Shown here: in pieces, positions 42,788 to 50,360 of the stretch
Position numbering within the stretch: the stretch's first letter is position 1
How the letters are laid out: the number at the start of each line of letters is the position of its first letter
Assembly: GCA_965116195.1 (NCBI GenBank)
Contig: OZ220491.1
Location: forward strand, 3,286,001-3,350,000
From: Aldehydirespirator sp965116195
Lineage (GTDB): Bacteria; Actinomycetota; Acidimicrobiia; Acidimicrobiales; Aldehydirespiratoraceae
DNA: 64,000 nt
Reading direction: 5' to 3'
Notes under the pieces: model-generated
Database searches by the model: none
Told to the model about the DNA's origin: nothing
The model's input: the letters and a program-made list of their open reading frames with translations, nothing else
Program-made: the position numbers and the translations under genes

Positions 42788-43186
42788 CCGCTTCCGAGCC
42801 GTACGCTCCACTTCCGGTTCGTACATTCTCGAAATCGTCGCAGGGAAGCCCGTGGCCTCCATAGCCGCCGACCATCCCCCCCCCCCCCGGGGTTGATGAC
42901 ATAAACGAGACTCTTGGTGCCATCTACCGACAAAGGCAGCGACCTGAACCAACTTCGATGGTCGGTGACCCGAGATCAAGATGAGTACGACCCCCGCTGC
43001 CGTTTTGTGCTCCGACATCGCCGGCGCGGCTTCAATTCCGGCACGCATCGGAAACACAACACCTGATGCCCGTTACTGTGGTCGGCTACCAGATCAATGT
43101 CCGATGGCTCACGCCACAACCGCATGTCCTTGCGTTGACCCGAGAACGTGCGATGATTTCGAGAGGCTTGATGATCGGAGATACCT
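42788..43186. other. 400-bp region after tRNA-Gly with a 13-C tract
   Basis: The tract of thirteen C at 42876-42888 is followed by GGGG. No family is recognisable on either strand, and the minus-strand frames run antisense through the tRNA. The 3' flank of a tRNA is a usual integration site, but no integrase or attachment repeat is seen. Confidence 0.4.
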
Positions 43187-44011
43187 GTGGACTCACTGTG
43201 GGATCGGTTGCAGCGGGCTGCGGAAGTTCTGGCGGAGCGGACAGGGCGTGACCGCCACGATGTAGCCGTGGTGCTCGGATCGGGACTCGGAGGTTATCCC
43301 GACCAACTCGACGACACTGTGGCTGTGCCGTACCGGGAGTTGCCGGGGTTCCCGATACCGGCCGCCCAGGGTCACTCCGGCACTGCATATTCAACCCGGA
43401 TGGGCCAGAACCGAGTGCTGCTCCTGTCTGGAAGGGTGCATGCCTATGAAGGTCACAGCCCCGAAGCGATCACATTTGCGGTGCGCACAGCGGTAACGGC
43501 CGGATGTCAGGTGGTGGTGCTGACCAACGCTGCGGGCTGCTGCGGGGACGGCATGGCCGCCGGTGACCTGGCAGTGATCACTGATCATGTGAACCTCGCA
43601 GGGATCAGCGTGCTGGCCGGCCCCAACGATGACCGTCTGGGGCCTCGGTTCACCGACATGACCGATGTGTACACACCGGCACTGCGCCACAAGGCCCACG
43701 CAGCCGCAGCCCGACTGGGGCAGGAGCTGCGGGAAGGCGTCTACTTCTGGTTTCGCGGACCGATGTTTGAGACCCCCGCCGAGATTCGCATGGTCAAGGC
43801 ATTGGGCGGTTCGCTGGTGGGCATGTCCACAGTGCCTGAGGCCACGGCGGCTCGGCACATGGGCGCACAGGTGCTGGGCATATCCCTGTGTACCAACCTG
43901 GCTGCGGGCATTTCCAACACCCCACTGTCACACCAGGAGGTGATTGCCACAGCGGCCGCGGCTTCAGAACGCTTCAGCGCCCTGTTCGACGAGTTGCTGC
44001 CAAGGCTTTAG
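43187..44011 (+). CDS. purine nucleoside phosphorylase
   Basis: A 274-residue trimeric-type purine nucleoside phosphorylase, splitting guanosine or inosine with phosphate. The phosphate site is VVLGSGLGGYPDQ and GHSGTA; SGRVHAYEGHSPEAI, VVLTNAAG, the base-binding FRGPMFETPAEIRM and GMSTVPEATAARHMG are all present. The start is GTG 43187. The GNAT-fusion gene follows after 39 bp and is probably co-transcribed. Confidence 0.94.
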   Translation: MDSLWDRLQRAAEVLAERTGRDRHDVAVVLGSGLGGYPDQLDDTVAVPYRELPGFPIPAAQGHSGTAYSTRMGQNRVLLLSGRVHAYEGHSPEAITFAVRTAVTAGCQVVVLTNAAGCCGDGMAAGDLAVITDHVNLAGISVLAGPNDDRLGPRFTDMTDVYTPALRHKAHAAAARLGQELREGVYFWFRGPMFETPAEIRMVKALGGSLVGMSTVPEATAARHMGAQVLGISLCTNLAAGISNTPLSHQEVIATAAAASERFSALFDELLPRL

Positions 44012-44050
44012 GCCAACGCCGACCCCGACACCACCGGTAGCGTCGTTGGG

Positions 44051-45376
44051 ATGGCAGCACAGAACCCGCCCTTTGAGAGTGTTTGTGGCGATTATGTGAT
44101 TTCAGATGATGCGTCTCGCTTTGATGTGGATGCCCTGCATGACTACCTGGAAGCAGAGGCGCACTGGGCGCAAGGACGCAGCAGACAAACGACAGCTCTG
44201 GCCGTGGCAAACAGCCTGGTGCTGGGTGCATACGGGCCTGACGGTTCAATGATCGGTGGAGCGCGCGTTGTCACAGACCGTGCGACGTTCGGATGGATCA
44301 CCGACCTTTATGTCCATGCCGAGCACCGAGGGCACGGTTTGGGCAGGGCCCTGGCAACTGCCGCTTGCGAACATCCGGCGCTGGCCACGGTGAAGCGACT
44401 GTTGCTGATCACTCGTGATGCACACGAGTTGTACCGTGGCCTCGGCTTCGTCGAAGTGCCCGAACCAAGTCAGTGGATGGAATACAGGCCCCGGATGCTG
44501 GAGCCTGAAGGACTGGTTGACCGGCCAGCGCCGCTGTCTGATGGTGCGTCACGTACACAACCAGCCTGCCCCCCTCAGCCAACACAGTCGGTTGACCGGC
44601 CAGCGCCGCTGTCTGATAGTGCGTCTGTGGGCGCAGCCTGGGCAGAGGCACCGGAGGCTCCAGAGGTGTCAGGCATGTCCGAGTCAGACGAACTTCTGGC
44701 GCACACATCATGGCAAGGCAGTCGGCTTCCTGACCCGCGCACCGCACCCGTGGCACATATTGCCCTGCACCTGTTGGGTATTGTCGAAACCGAGGGGCCG
44801 GTCACCAGCGAGCGGGCCTATCGCCTCTACATTCGCAGTGCCGGGTCTTCCAAGGTGACCCAAAGAGCACGGGAGCCGTTGGATCAGGCTCTGGGAAGGC
44901 TGACTCTTCGTGGGCAGGTCGAAGTTGAGGAACTCGACAATGCGGGAACCGTTCAACGTGTATTGCGCCTGGGTGGGGCCTCAAGGGTGTCTGTGCGCGA
45001 ACTGGGGGAGCGATCACTCTACGAAGTGCCACTGAATGAAGTGGCCGAACTGATGCGACGCAAGAGGTATGAAGTCATGCGTCCCGCCGGAGGTAAGAGT
45101 CAGCCAACTCATGCCGTGGCAGAAGTGGTTGAGCAGGCAAGACTGCGCAAAGTTCGCCCAGACCGGCTCAAGCGCGCCGTGCTGGACACCTATGGCCTGG
45201 TGCGCATGACCCAGGCAGCTGAACAGTACCTGTCCGCAGCCTTGGCCCTGTTGGAGCCACCAGCCCCTGCCTCTGCGGACAATAGTGAGTCAGCAGCACC
45301 CACCGAGCCACATCAGTCACCCGCAAACGACACCTACTCAACGGGTGTCTTCGTGGGCATTCCTCAGATGGAGTAG
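44051..45376 (+). CDS. GNAT acetyltransferase fused to a DUF3320-like winged-helix domain
   Basis: A 441-residue two-part protein. Residues of about 40-150 form a GNAT N-acetyltransferase with the acetyl-CoA loop HRGHGLGRALA and the end LYRGLGFVEVP. Residues 155-225 are low-complexity with a repeat (DRPAPLSDGAS, DRPAPLSDSAS). Residues 235-320 (VAHIALHLLGIVETEGPVTS, ERAYRLYIRSAG) resemble the DUF3320 domain at the end of large helicases, often nucleic-acid or defence related. The C-terminal 100 residues are unassigned. The combination is unusual; the target is unknown. It follows pnp closely. Confidence 0.7.
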   Translation: MAAQNPPFESVCGDYVISDDASRFDVDALHDYLEAEAHWAQGRSRQTTALAVANSLVLGAYGPDGSMIGGARVVTDRATFGWITDLYVHAEHRGHGLGRALATAACEHPALATVKRLLLITRDAHELYRGLGFVEVPEPSQWMEYRPRMLEPEGLVDRPAPLSDGASRTQPACPPQPTQSVDRPAPLSDSASVGAAWAEAPEAPEVSGMSESDELLAHTSWQGSRLPDPRTAPVAHIALHLLGIVETEGPVTSERAYRLYIRSAGSSKVTQRAREPLDQALGRLTLRGQVEVEELDNAGTVQRVLRLGGASRVSVRELGERSLYEVPLNEVAELMRRKRYEVMRPAGGKSQPTHAVAEVVEQARLRKVRPDRLKRAVLDTYGLVRMTQAAEQYLSAALALLEPPAPASADNSESAAPTEPHQSPANDTYSTGVFVGIPQME

Positions 45377-45385
45377 ACCTGACCC

Positions 45386-46498
45386 ATGAGAACAATAGCC
45401 ACACCTCACCCAATAACCACACCTCGCCCTAAACGACAATGGGTTCTTTGTGGCATCCACGGGCATTCATTTAGACGAGTGGTGGTTGCAGTAATAATGT
45501 GTACTACGCTAACCACGTCATGTGTAACCTCAGACACAGCAGGGCAAGATCAGCGTAATGTGCCCGAAGAACCTCAACTCACTGACACAGACATGGTCGC
45601 CGACTCATCAATGCCACCAAAGGACGAACCTACCAATTCACCTGAACCTGAACCTGAACCTGAACCCGCACACTCAACTAGTACTGTTGCCGTAGCGACC
45701 ACTACTGATACCTCACCGAGCACGACTACCGTGTTGACAACCACCACTACTGTATCTACCGCTACTACACCTGAGGACATGTCAACACCTACCCTTCCTA
45801 CCACACCAGACACTCTGCCGGGAACGGCCTACGCATACGGGCCATCAGCAGGTGATCCCTTGACCGTGGTAGGCGTAGCTCATGACGATGTCCTGAACGT
45901 TCGGGATGTACCAAACGGCAAAATTATAGCGAGACTCCGCAATCGTGTATCCGGAGAAATAGATATCGCTACTCTTGTACTGCAACCAGTTAACGATGAA
46001 GTCATCGCCATTATTGACTTGGTAGGAGGTGTGAAAGCCACCGGTCACACTCGACAACTCATCACCACAGTTTGGTACGAAGTCGATATTGGCCCAATCA
46101 CAGGATGGGCAAGTTCAGCATACCTGGCACCTTTAGGATCACCACGAAACGCTAACGACCGGTTGATTGCCGAGCTCGGTGAAATGCCTCAAGCTGCAAC
46201 CCTGACTGATCTTGTCATCAACGTCTCAAAAGCGCTGGTTCCTGACAATACACATACCACATATCGTCGAACCATCGTGTTCGCTCCCGAGATAGGCGAA
46301 GGTGTGGGGGGAGCTACCATAGATGTGTTGGGGTTTTCGTATGATGCACTATTAGGTCACCGAATCAGTATTGCAGCTGACCCAGCACCTGAGATTGACT
46401 GGTGGCAAGTCCCTACAGAGGACGCTGGCCCGTTCACGCTTTGGAACGTCACCTTAACCCACATATGCAATAGCTCTGGAGTTGAGGGTTGTTGGTAA
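45386..46498 (+). CDS. secreted lipoprotein with SH3b-like domain
   Basis: A 370-residue exported protein. A long basic N-region is followed by a hydrophobic segment ending in the lipobox-like LTTSC (about residues 36-46). Residues 50-150 are a Thr/Pro/Glu-rich stalk with EPEPEP and TTTTV runs. Residues of about 150-250 resemble a bacterial SH3 domain (VLNVRDVPNGKIIARL, then WYEVDIGPITGWASSAYL), usually a cell-wall binding unit. The remaining 120 residues are unassigned. Codon use is clearly more AT-rich than in neighbours, which suggests acquisition. A restriction-gene remnant follows. Confidence 0.72.
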   Translation: MRTIATPHPITTPRPKRQWVLCGIHGHSFRRVVVAVIMCTTLTTSCVTSDTAGQDQRNVPEEPQLTDTDMVADSSMPPKDEPTNSPEPEPEPEPAHSTSTVAVATTTDTSPSTTTVLTTTTTVSTATTPEDMSTPTLPTTPDTLPGTAYAYGPSAGDPLTVVGVAHDDVLNVRDVPNGKIIARLRNRVSGEIDIATLVLQPVNDEVIAIIDLVGGVKATGHTRQLITTVWYEVDIGPITGWASSAYLAPLGSPRNANDRLIAELGEMPQAATLTDLVINVSKALVPDNTHTTYRRTIVFAPEIGEGVGGATIDVLGFSYDALLGHRISIAADPAPEIDWWQVPTEDAGPFTLWNVTLTHICNSSGVEGCW

Positions 46499-46560
46499 GC
46501 CATAACTGGGCGAACGCCACCGGTGATCGCAATGGATCGGTCATGATGACCGGTTGTAAA

Positions 46561-46850
46561 CATCAGCAATCAACCGGCGGAGTTCGCCCACCTACAGTAG
46601 ACCTTGGTCGATGCGTAAGCCAAGTACTCAACTGCGCTTTCCATGAGGGTGCCGACATTTGCGCACTGACCACAGGCCTGGAATGGTGGCTATATCTCCC
46701 TCGTGAGCAAGTTCCCCCTGATCAACGCTGCTTTAGCGCCTTGCGCATAGTCAAGGATTAGATCGAAGACTTGGCGAACAATTTGGAAGCCCGACAGTTC
46801 ATGGATTATCTCGGCTATGCGGAATCCGACCTTGAACTCCTTTATGAATG
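46561..46850 (+). pseudogene. remnant of an HsdR-like restriction nuclease domain
   Basis: The frame reads QVLNCAFHEGADICALTTGL then EWWLYLPRE, the pattern of the N-terminal nuclease domain of Type I restriction R subunits and related proteins. It has a TAG at 46759, then continues in the same frame (IEDLANNLEARQFMDYLGYA) to a TGA near 46850. The N-terminal part with the catalytic Asp and everything beyond are missing. Confidence 0.6.
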
Positions 46851-47230
46851 ACGCTCAAGGCACTCGTCAGAACGGACGGGACTGCTACGTCACGTCTTGA
46901 TCCACCCGAGTCGCTCAGGCGGGAGCCCCACTCACGGAAGATCACTGCATTGCCTTGGAGCGATTTCGAACTGTATGACACGACTGTAGCCCTCAGGGAA
47001 GGCTGCTACGACGCCGACTCACCTCCCCAAATGTGTGACCCGTGACTTGTGCGGGTGAGGACAACGCGGTGTTCCAGCCTCTTGGGGTGCTCCGGCCCAC
47101 CCTTCCTGATGTGACCCGTTAACGTGGCGGGGGTGCTCACGAGGAGGAGATCAACGCTTGATGGCTGCCTGGGACTGGACTCTCGGACTCTCGAAACGGC
47201 GAGCCTGGATGCGCACCAGAGAACAGGGGC
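46851..47230. other. intergenic region without a supported gene
   Basis: Probably more decayed sequence following the restriction remnant. Frames exist on both strands but none resembles a family. Confidence 0.4.
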
Positions 47231-47270
47231 ACAGGGATAGAGTTGCACATCTGCCGGACACCCCATAGTG

Positions 47271-47315
47271 TATACAATCCAGGGCGTCGGGGATCCCGAC
47301 CTCTCCCCGACGCCC
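47271..47315 (+). promoter_or_regulatory. promoter-like box and 5'-leader hairpin of the diiron-protein cluster
   Basis: TATACAAT (47271-47278) looks like a -10 element. Directly after it, arms GGGCGTCGGGG (47282-47292) and CCCCGACGCCC (47305-47315) form a perfect 11-bp stem with a 12-base loop, at the very start of the expected mRNA. There is no U run, so it is not a plain terminator. A ribosome site (AGGAG) follows before ATG 47361. Confidence 0.55.
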
Positions 47316-47360
47316 AATCCTTACTCCCAGACGAGCCGACATGTGAACAGGAGCAAACAA

Positions 47361-48122
47361 ATGGCTGAGTTGATGTCACCGAGCGACTTCCGAATCGCAC
47401 TGGAGCAGGCGTTCTCCGGCACGATGGCCAAGGACGCTTCGTTCAGCCGTGCCTGGGCGACCGGCAAACTCCACAAGCACCATTTTGTCCACTGGGCCAC
47501 CAACCACTACCACTACGTTGGCCCGTTTGGTGACTACCTGGGCCTGATGTACGCCAACACCCCTGATCACGCCCGTGATGCCAAGGACTTCCTGCTGCAG
47601 AACATGTACGAGGAAGAGTTGAGCGACGACCGCCACACAGACCTGCTGATCCGCTTTGCGGAGGCGTGTGGCGGCACTCGTGCCTACGTGCAAGACCGCA
47701 GGAACGCCATGCCCTTCACCAAGGGGCTGCAGGGCTGGATGTACTACGTGTCAGGCCGAGAGAACTTCGTGGTGTCCTCTGCGGCGCTGATCGTCGGCCT
47801 GGAGTCACAGGTACCGTCGATTTACCGCACCCAGTACCCCACGCTGCTCAACCAGTACGGGTTCTCGGAATGGGAGGCGGAGTTCTTTGACCTGCACATC
47901 ACCTCCGACGAGATCCACGGCGAGCGGGGCTACCAGATCGTGTTGAAGTACGCCGACACGCCCCAACTCCAGCAACGCTGCCTGCAATTCGTGCGCGAGG
48001 CCGCGGACATGCGCTTCGCCTACACCAAGGCGCTGTACGAGACCTATGTGGAGCCCGACCTGGGTGCCTGGGTGGAGGAGTCCGTGGAGAAGTCCGAGCG
48101 CGAACCGGTACTCGTCGGCTGA
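47361..48122 (+). CDS. heme-oxygenase-like diiron oxidase/oxygenase (PqqC/CADD fold)
   Basis: A 253-residue all-helical protein of the TenA/PqqC superfamily. A full set of six diiron ligands can be placed: E85 and H92 (EELSDDRH), E148 (VGLESQ), H179, D183 and H186 (HITSDEIH). The spacings (7, 56, 31, 4, 3) closely match those of CADD-type HDOs, which use O2 to oxidise amino acids, fatty acids or amines. PqqC itself lacks such a diiron set. The ferredoxin gene begins 7 bases after the stop and could supply electrons. AGGAG lies 7 bases before the ATG. The substrate is unknown. Confidence 0.85.
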   Translation: MAELMSPSDFRIALEQAFSGTMAKDASFSRAWATGKLHKHHFVHWATNHYHYVGPFGDYLGLMYANTPDHARDAKDFLLQNMYEEELSDDRHTDLLIRFAEACGGTRAYVQDRRNAMPFTKGLQGWMYYVSGRENFVVSSAALIVGLESQVPSIYRTQYPTLLNQYGFSEWEAEFFDLHITSDEIHGERGYQIVLKYADTPQLQQRCLQFVREAADMRFAYTKALYETYVEPDLGAWVEESVEKSEREPVLVG

Positions 48123-48128
48123 AATAGC

Positions 48129-48491
48129 GTGCCACGGGTCTACTTCAAGACAACCGACCGCTACGTGGAGTTCGCTGAAGGTGACGAAGTCAACCTTCTG
48201 CGCCTGTCGATCCGAGCTGATTGTGGTGTGCCCTGGAAGTGCGCCAGCGGCAACTGCGGCACTGACCGACTGCTGGTGGAAGAAGGAGCCGAAAATCTCG
48301 ACCCGCCCCGCCGCAGGGAGCGTGAGAGGCTCGGTGATCTGCTTGAACAGGGCTACCGGCTGGGATGCCAGACCTACACCAGAGGTGACGTGACGGTGAG
48401 TTGGGATCCGCAACAGAAAGGCCTTGACGAGGACTCGGCCGCCGGTCGCCGCCTGAGAGAAAAATGGCTTGGTGCCGAGGACAACGCTTGA
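48129..48491 (+). CDS. [2Fe-2S] ferredoxin with an aspartate in place of a cluster cysteine
   Basis: A 120-residue ferredoxin-like protein (start GTG 48129). Plant-type ferredoxins bind the cluster with CxxxxCxxC and a distal Cys. Here the first three positions read C38-ASGN-C43-GT-D46 and the distal one is C80 (YRLGCQT). An extra Cys, C32, lies 6 residues before C38. So the third ligand is Asp or the cluster uses C32 instead. The fold marks (VEFAEGDEVNLLRLSI, GDVTVSW) are normal. It lies between the diiron protein and a Rieske ferredoxin, so it is a likely electron carrier for that system. Confidence 0.8.
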   Translation: MPRVYFKTTDRYVEFAEGDEVNLLRLSIRADCGVPWKCASGNCGTDRLLVEEGAENLDPPRRRERERLGDLLEQGYRLGCQTYTRGDVTVSWDPQQKGLDEDSAAGRRLREKWLGAEDNA

Positions 48492-48634
48492 CACGTCACA
48501 CAACCCACAACGCTCAACCGCACAGTCTGGACATCTGTCGAATGGGCCGGCCGCTACTGGTAGGTGTCAGCGCTCAACCGCACAGTCTGGGTATCTGAGT
48601 CCCGTCAACCCAACAGCACTGGAGGCACAAAACG
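48492..48634 (+). repeat. short repeat spacer bridging ferredoxin and Rieske genes
   Basis: CGCTCAACCGCACAGTCTGG occurs twice (about 48510 and 48569). One plus-strand frame stays open from within the ferredoxin end (48469) into the Rieske start (48660). Confidence 0.6.
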
Positions 48635-48976
48635 ATGTCGGCACCAACGGGATGGTTTGAGGTGGAGGCCACTGAACAAAGCCTGGCTGCCGCGGGGAAA
48701 CTCGTGGTGCATCTACACCGCCACGAGATTCTGTTGCTGTGGAACGACGGCAACCCGGTGGCCCTGTCGAACGTGTGTATTCACCGAGGTCGCAAGCTGA
48801 ATGAGGGTGTGATGCTGGGCACTCGGCTCGTGTGCGCCGGACATCAGTGGGCCTACGAAGTCGAAACCGGCTACTGCAAAGCACGCCAGCGTTACCAACC
48901 TCGGTACCCGCTGGCAGTTCGAGACGGCCAGATACTTATCGAACTCCCGGCCAGGCGAGGGCCGGACCCGCGCTGA
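48635..48976 (+). CDS. Rieske [2Fe-2S] ferredoxin
   Basis: A 113-residue soluble Rieske protein. The cluster ligands are C48 and H50 in VCIHRG, and C67 and H70 in LVCAGHQWAYE, followed by the usual YPLAVRDGQILIEL. It has no catalytic domain, so it is an electron-transfer partner, as in Rieske or diiron oxygenase systems. ATG 48635 follows a weak GGAGG. It stays in order with the diiron protein and the ferredoxin. Confidence 0.93.
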   Translation: MSAPTGWFEVEATEQSLAAAGKLVVHLHRHEILLLWNDGNPVALSNVCIHRGRKLNEGVMLGTRLVCAGHQWAYEVETGYCKARQRYQPRYPLAVRDGQILIELPARRGPDPR

Positions 48977-49295
48977 CAGGGTTTCGTCCGGAGTTTGTTT
49001 GCGCTTCGGCTTCGGGCATCCTCCGGACCCGGGCTGACAGGGTTTCGTCCCCGGCCAGACCAACCCCCGCCAACACCCAGGGGCATCTACACCCGACCCG
49101 AACTGCAGGGTTTCGTCCCCGGCCAGACGAGGCACCTCCAAACACCGGAGCAGACTCTCGCCAACACCGGGCAAACTCGTTGGATCGGGGGCAACTAGAG
49201 TGTCCCACAACCAGCAACGGAGATGATCACCTGATCGCCAGGGGTAAGCAGTTCCGTGTGCCGGTACCAAGAGGAACCACGCCGGGAGTCACACC
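48977..49295. repeat. 320-bp spacer with imperfect repeats
   Basis: CAGGGTTTCGTCC recurs at about 48978, 49038 and 49107, each next to CCGGCCAGAC or a variant. One plus-strand frame is open across the whole spacer. No protein family is seen. Confidence 0.6.
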
Positions 49296-50084
49296 ATGGT
49301 CCAGACCGTTCACCGCCGTTACCGGGCGTATGCAGGCTTTGTCACCACGCCGCAGTACTTCGATGACTCTCCCCAGCAATTCTTGCAGGTAGCACCACCA
49401 GGTACAGGCGTGATCCAGCGCGTGAACCACATTCCGGACTACATGTACGAACTCACTGACCGTGCTCGCAACTTCGGGGTGCTTGAAGAGTCAGCGGTCT
49501 GTCTGGGGCGCTCACACTGCCAGGTCATCGGCCAGGTAGGCACCAACTGGGTGCATTGCACCGGCACAAGCCCGGGTGACATTGAGCGCATTTGTGACGA
49601 CATCTCCCAAAAGGCCGGTGCGCGCTTTTTGATGGCAGGACAGTGCATCGTTGAGGGCCTACGAGCAATCGGGGCCGAGACCATAACCATTGCCAACGGC
49701 TATTTCCGGCCTGACTGGGCCGCTGGCACCAACGCCTATCTGGAGGCTGCCGGCTTTCGGGTGCTGTGGGCCGGCAATCTTGTTGACCAGGGCCTTGTTG
49801 CTGACCAGGACGAGATGCTTCGCCTGGAAGCGGAAACGGTCTGGGACTATCCAGCCCACATGATGGTCGCAGCCGCGACCGATGCGCTCTCACGTGCGCC
49901 GCAGGCTGATGCCGTCGTGCAGACCGGTGCCGGAATGCGCATGCTCCAGGTCGTGGACATGGTGGAAGGTCAGACCGGCAAGCCCCTCGTGGCCTCTGAC
50001 TGTGCTCTCTATTGGGCAATGCTCAAGCATCTTGGCTTGACTGCCGCGCCCGGCTACGGGCACCTGTTGTCCACGCTCCACTAG
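49296..50084 (+). CDS. Asp/Glu-racemase superfamily protein, maleate isomerase / arylmalonate decarboxylase type
   Basis: A 262-residue protein with two-lobed architecture. The first lobe ends near VGTNWVHCTG. GAETITIANGYFRPDW begins the second, and ASDCALYWAMLKHLG holds the second-lobe cysteine (compare SNQALLW in relatives). Maleate isomerases and arylmalonate decarboxylases use one or two cysteines at such positions. The extra N-terminal 50 residues (YRAYAGFVTTPQYFDDSP) are not usual. In this cluster it may isomerise or decarboxylate an unsaturated or malonate-like diacid. The substrate is inferred only by family. Confidence 0.7.
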   Translation: MVQTVHRRYRAYAGFVTTPQYFDDSPQQFLQVAPPGTGVIQRVNHIPDYMYELTDRARNFGVLEESAVCLGRSHCQVIGQVGTNWVHCTGTSPGDIERICDDISQKAGARFLMAGQCIVEGLRAIGAETITIANGYFRPDWAAGTNAYLEAAGFRVLWAGNLVDQGLVADQDEMLRLEAETVWDYPAHMMVAAATDALSRAPQADAVVQTGAGMRMLQVVDMVEGQTGKPLVASDCALYWAMLKHLGLTAAPGYGHLLSTLH

Positions 50085-50360
50085 CCCATGTCGGACAAAC
50101 CAGCGGCCTCAAGCGACAATATGGCCCAGCGGGATCACTTGAGCACGGGTGGAACCAGAAGAAGTGCATGTCCTGCCTCTCGGCAGCGATCATGCGATGA
50201 TCAGATCACTTGAGCGGGCTCCGGATGGAACATCATCTGCCTGCGTTCGCGATCTTTCTGACCCATGTGATGACCACAGGCAGGGTACGAAAGCCCGCGA
50301 CATGAAGCCAGACACCTGCGCCGTGACTCAGGCAATCGCCGTGACCCAAATACCTGTGCC
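50085..50360 (+). repeat. spacer with linker ORF into the FrhB gene
   Basis: An ORF from GTG 50149 ends in a TGA that overlaps the next ATG (ATGA at 50361-50364). An earlier frame starts inside the preceding gene and ends at 50200. Repeated GATCA(C/G)-type and AGCCAGA/GCC(A/G)TGA motifs are seen. Confidence 0.45.

Noticed and set aside
42876..42888. A second phase-variation tract
   Set aside because: No credible gene crosses the 13-C tract, so a frame switch has nothing to act on.
42573..42923. A 116-codon minus-strand frame through the tRNA-Gly
   Set aside because: It runs antisense through the tRNA and contains the typical artefact produced by that region (TRIELALS...). It shows no protein family.
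47282..47315. Rho-independent terminator
   Set aside because: The stem is strong but has no following T run, and it lies between a promoter-like box and a gene start.
49296..50084. Naming the gene nicE (maleate isomerase) with the 51994-52716 amidase as nicF
   Set aside because: The two families would fit nicotinate breakdown, but no 2,5-dihydroxypyridine dioxygenase or deformylase is present and the racemase-family protein has an atypical N-terminus.
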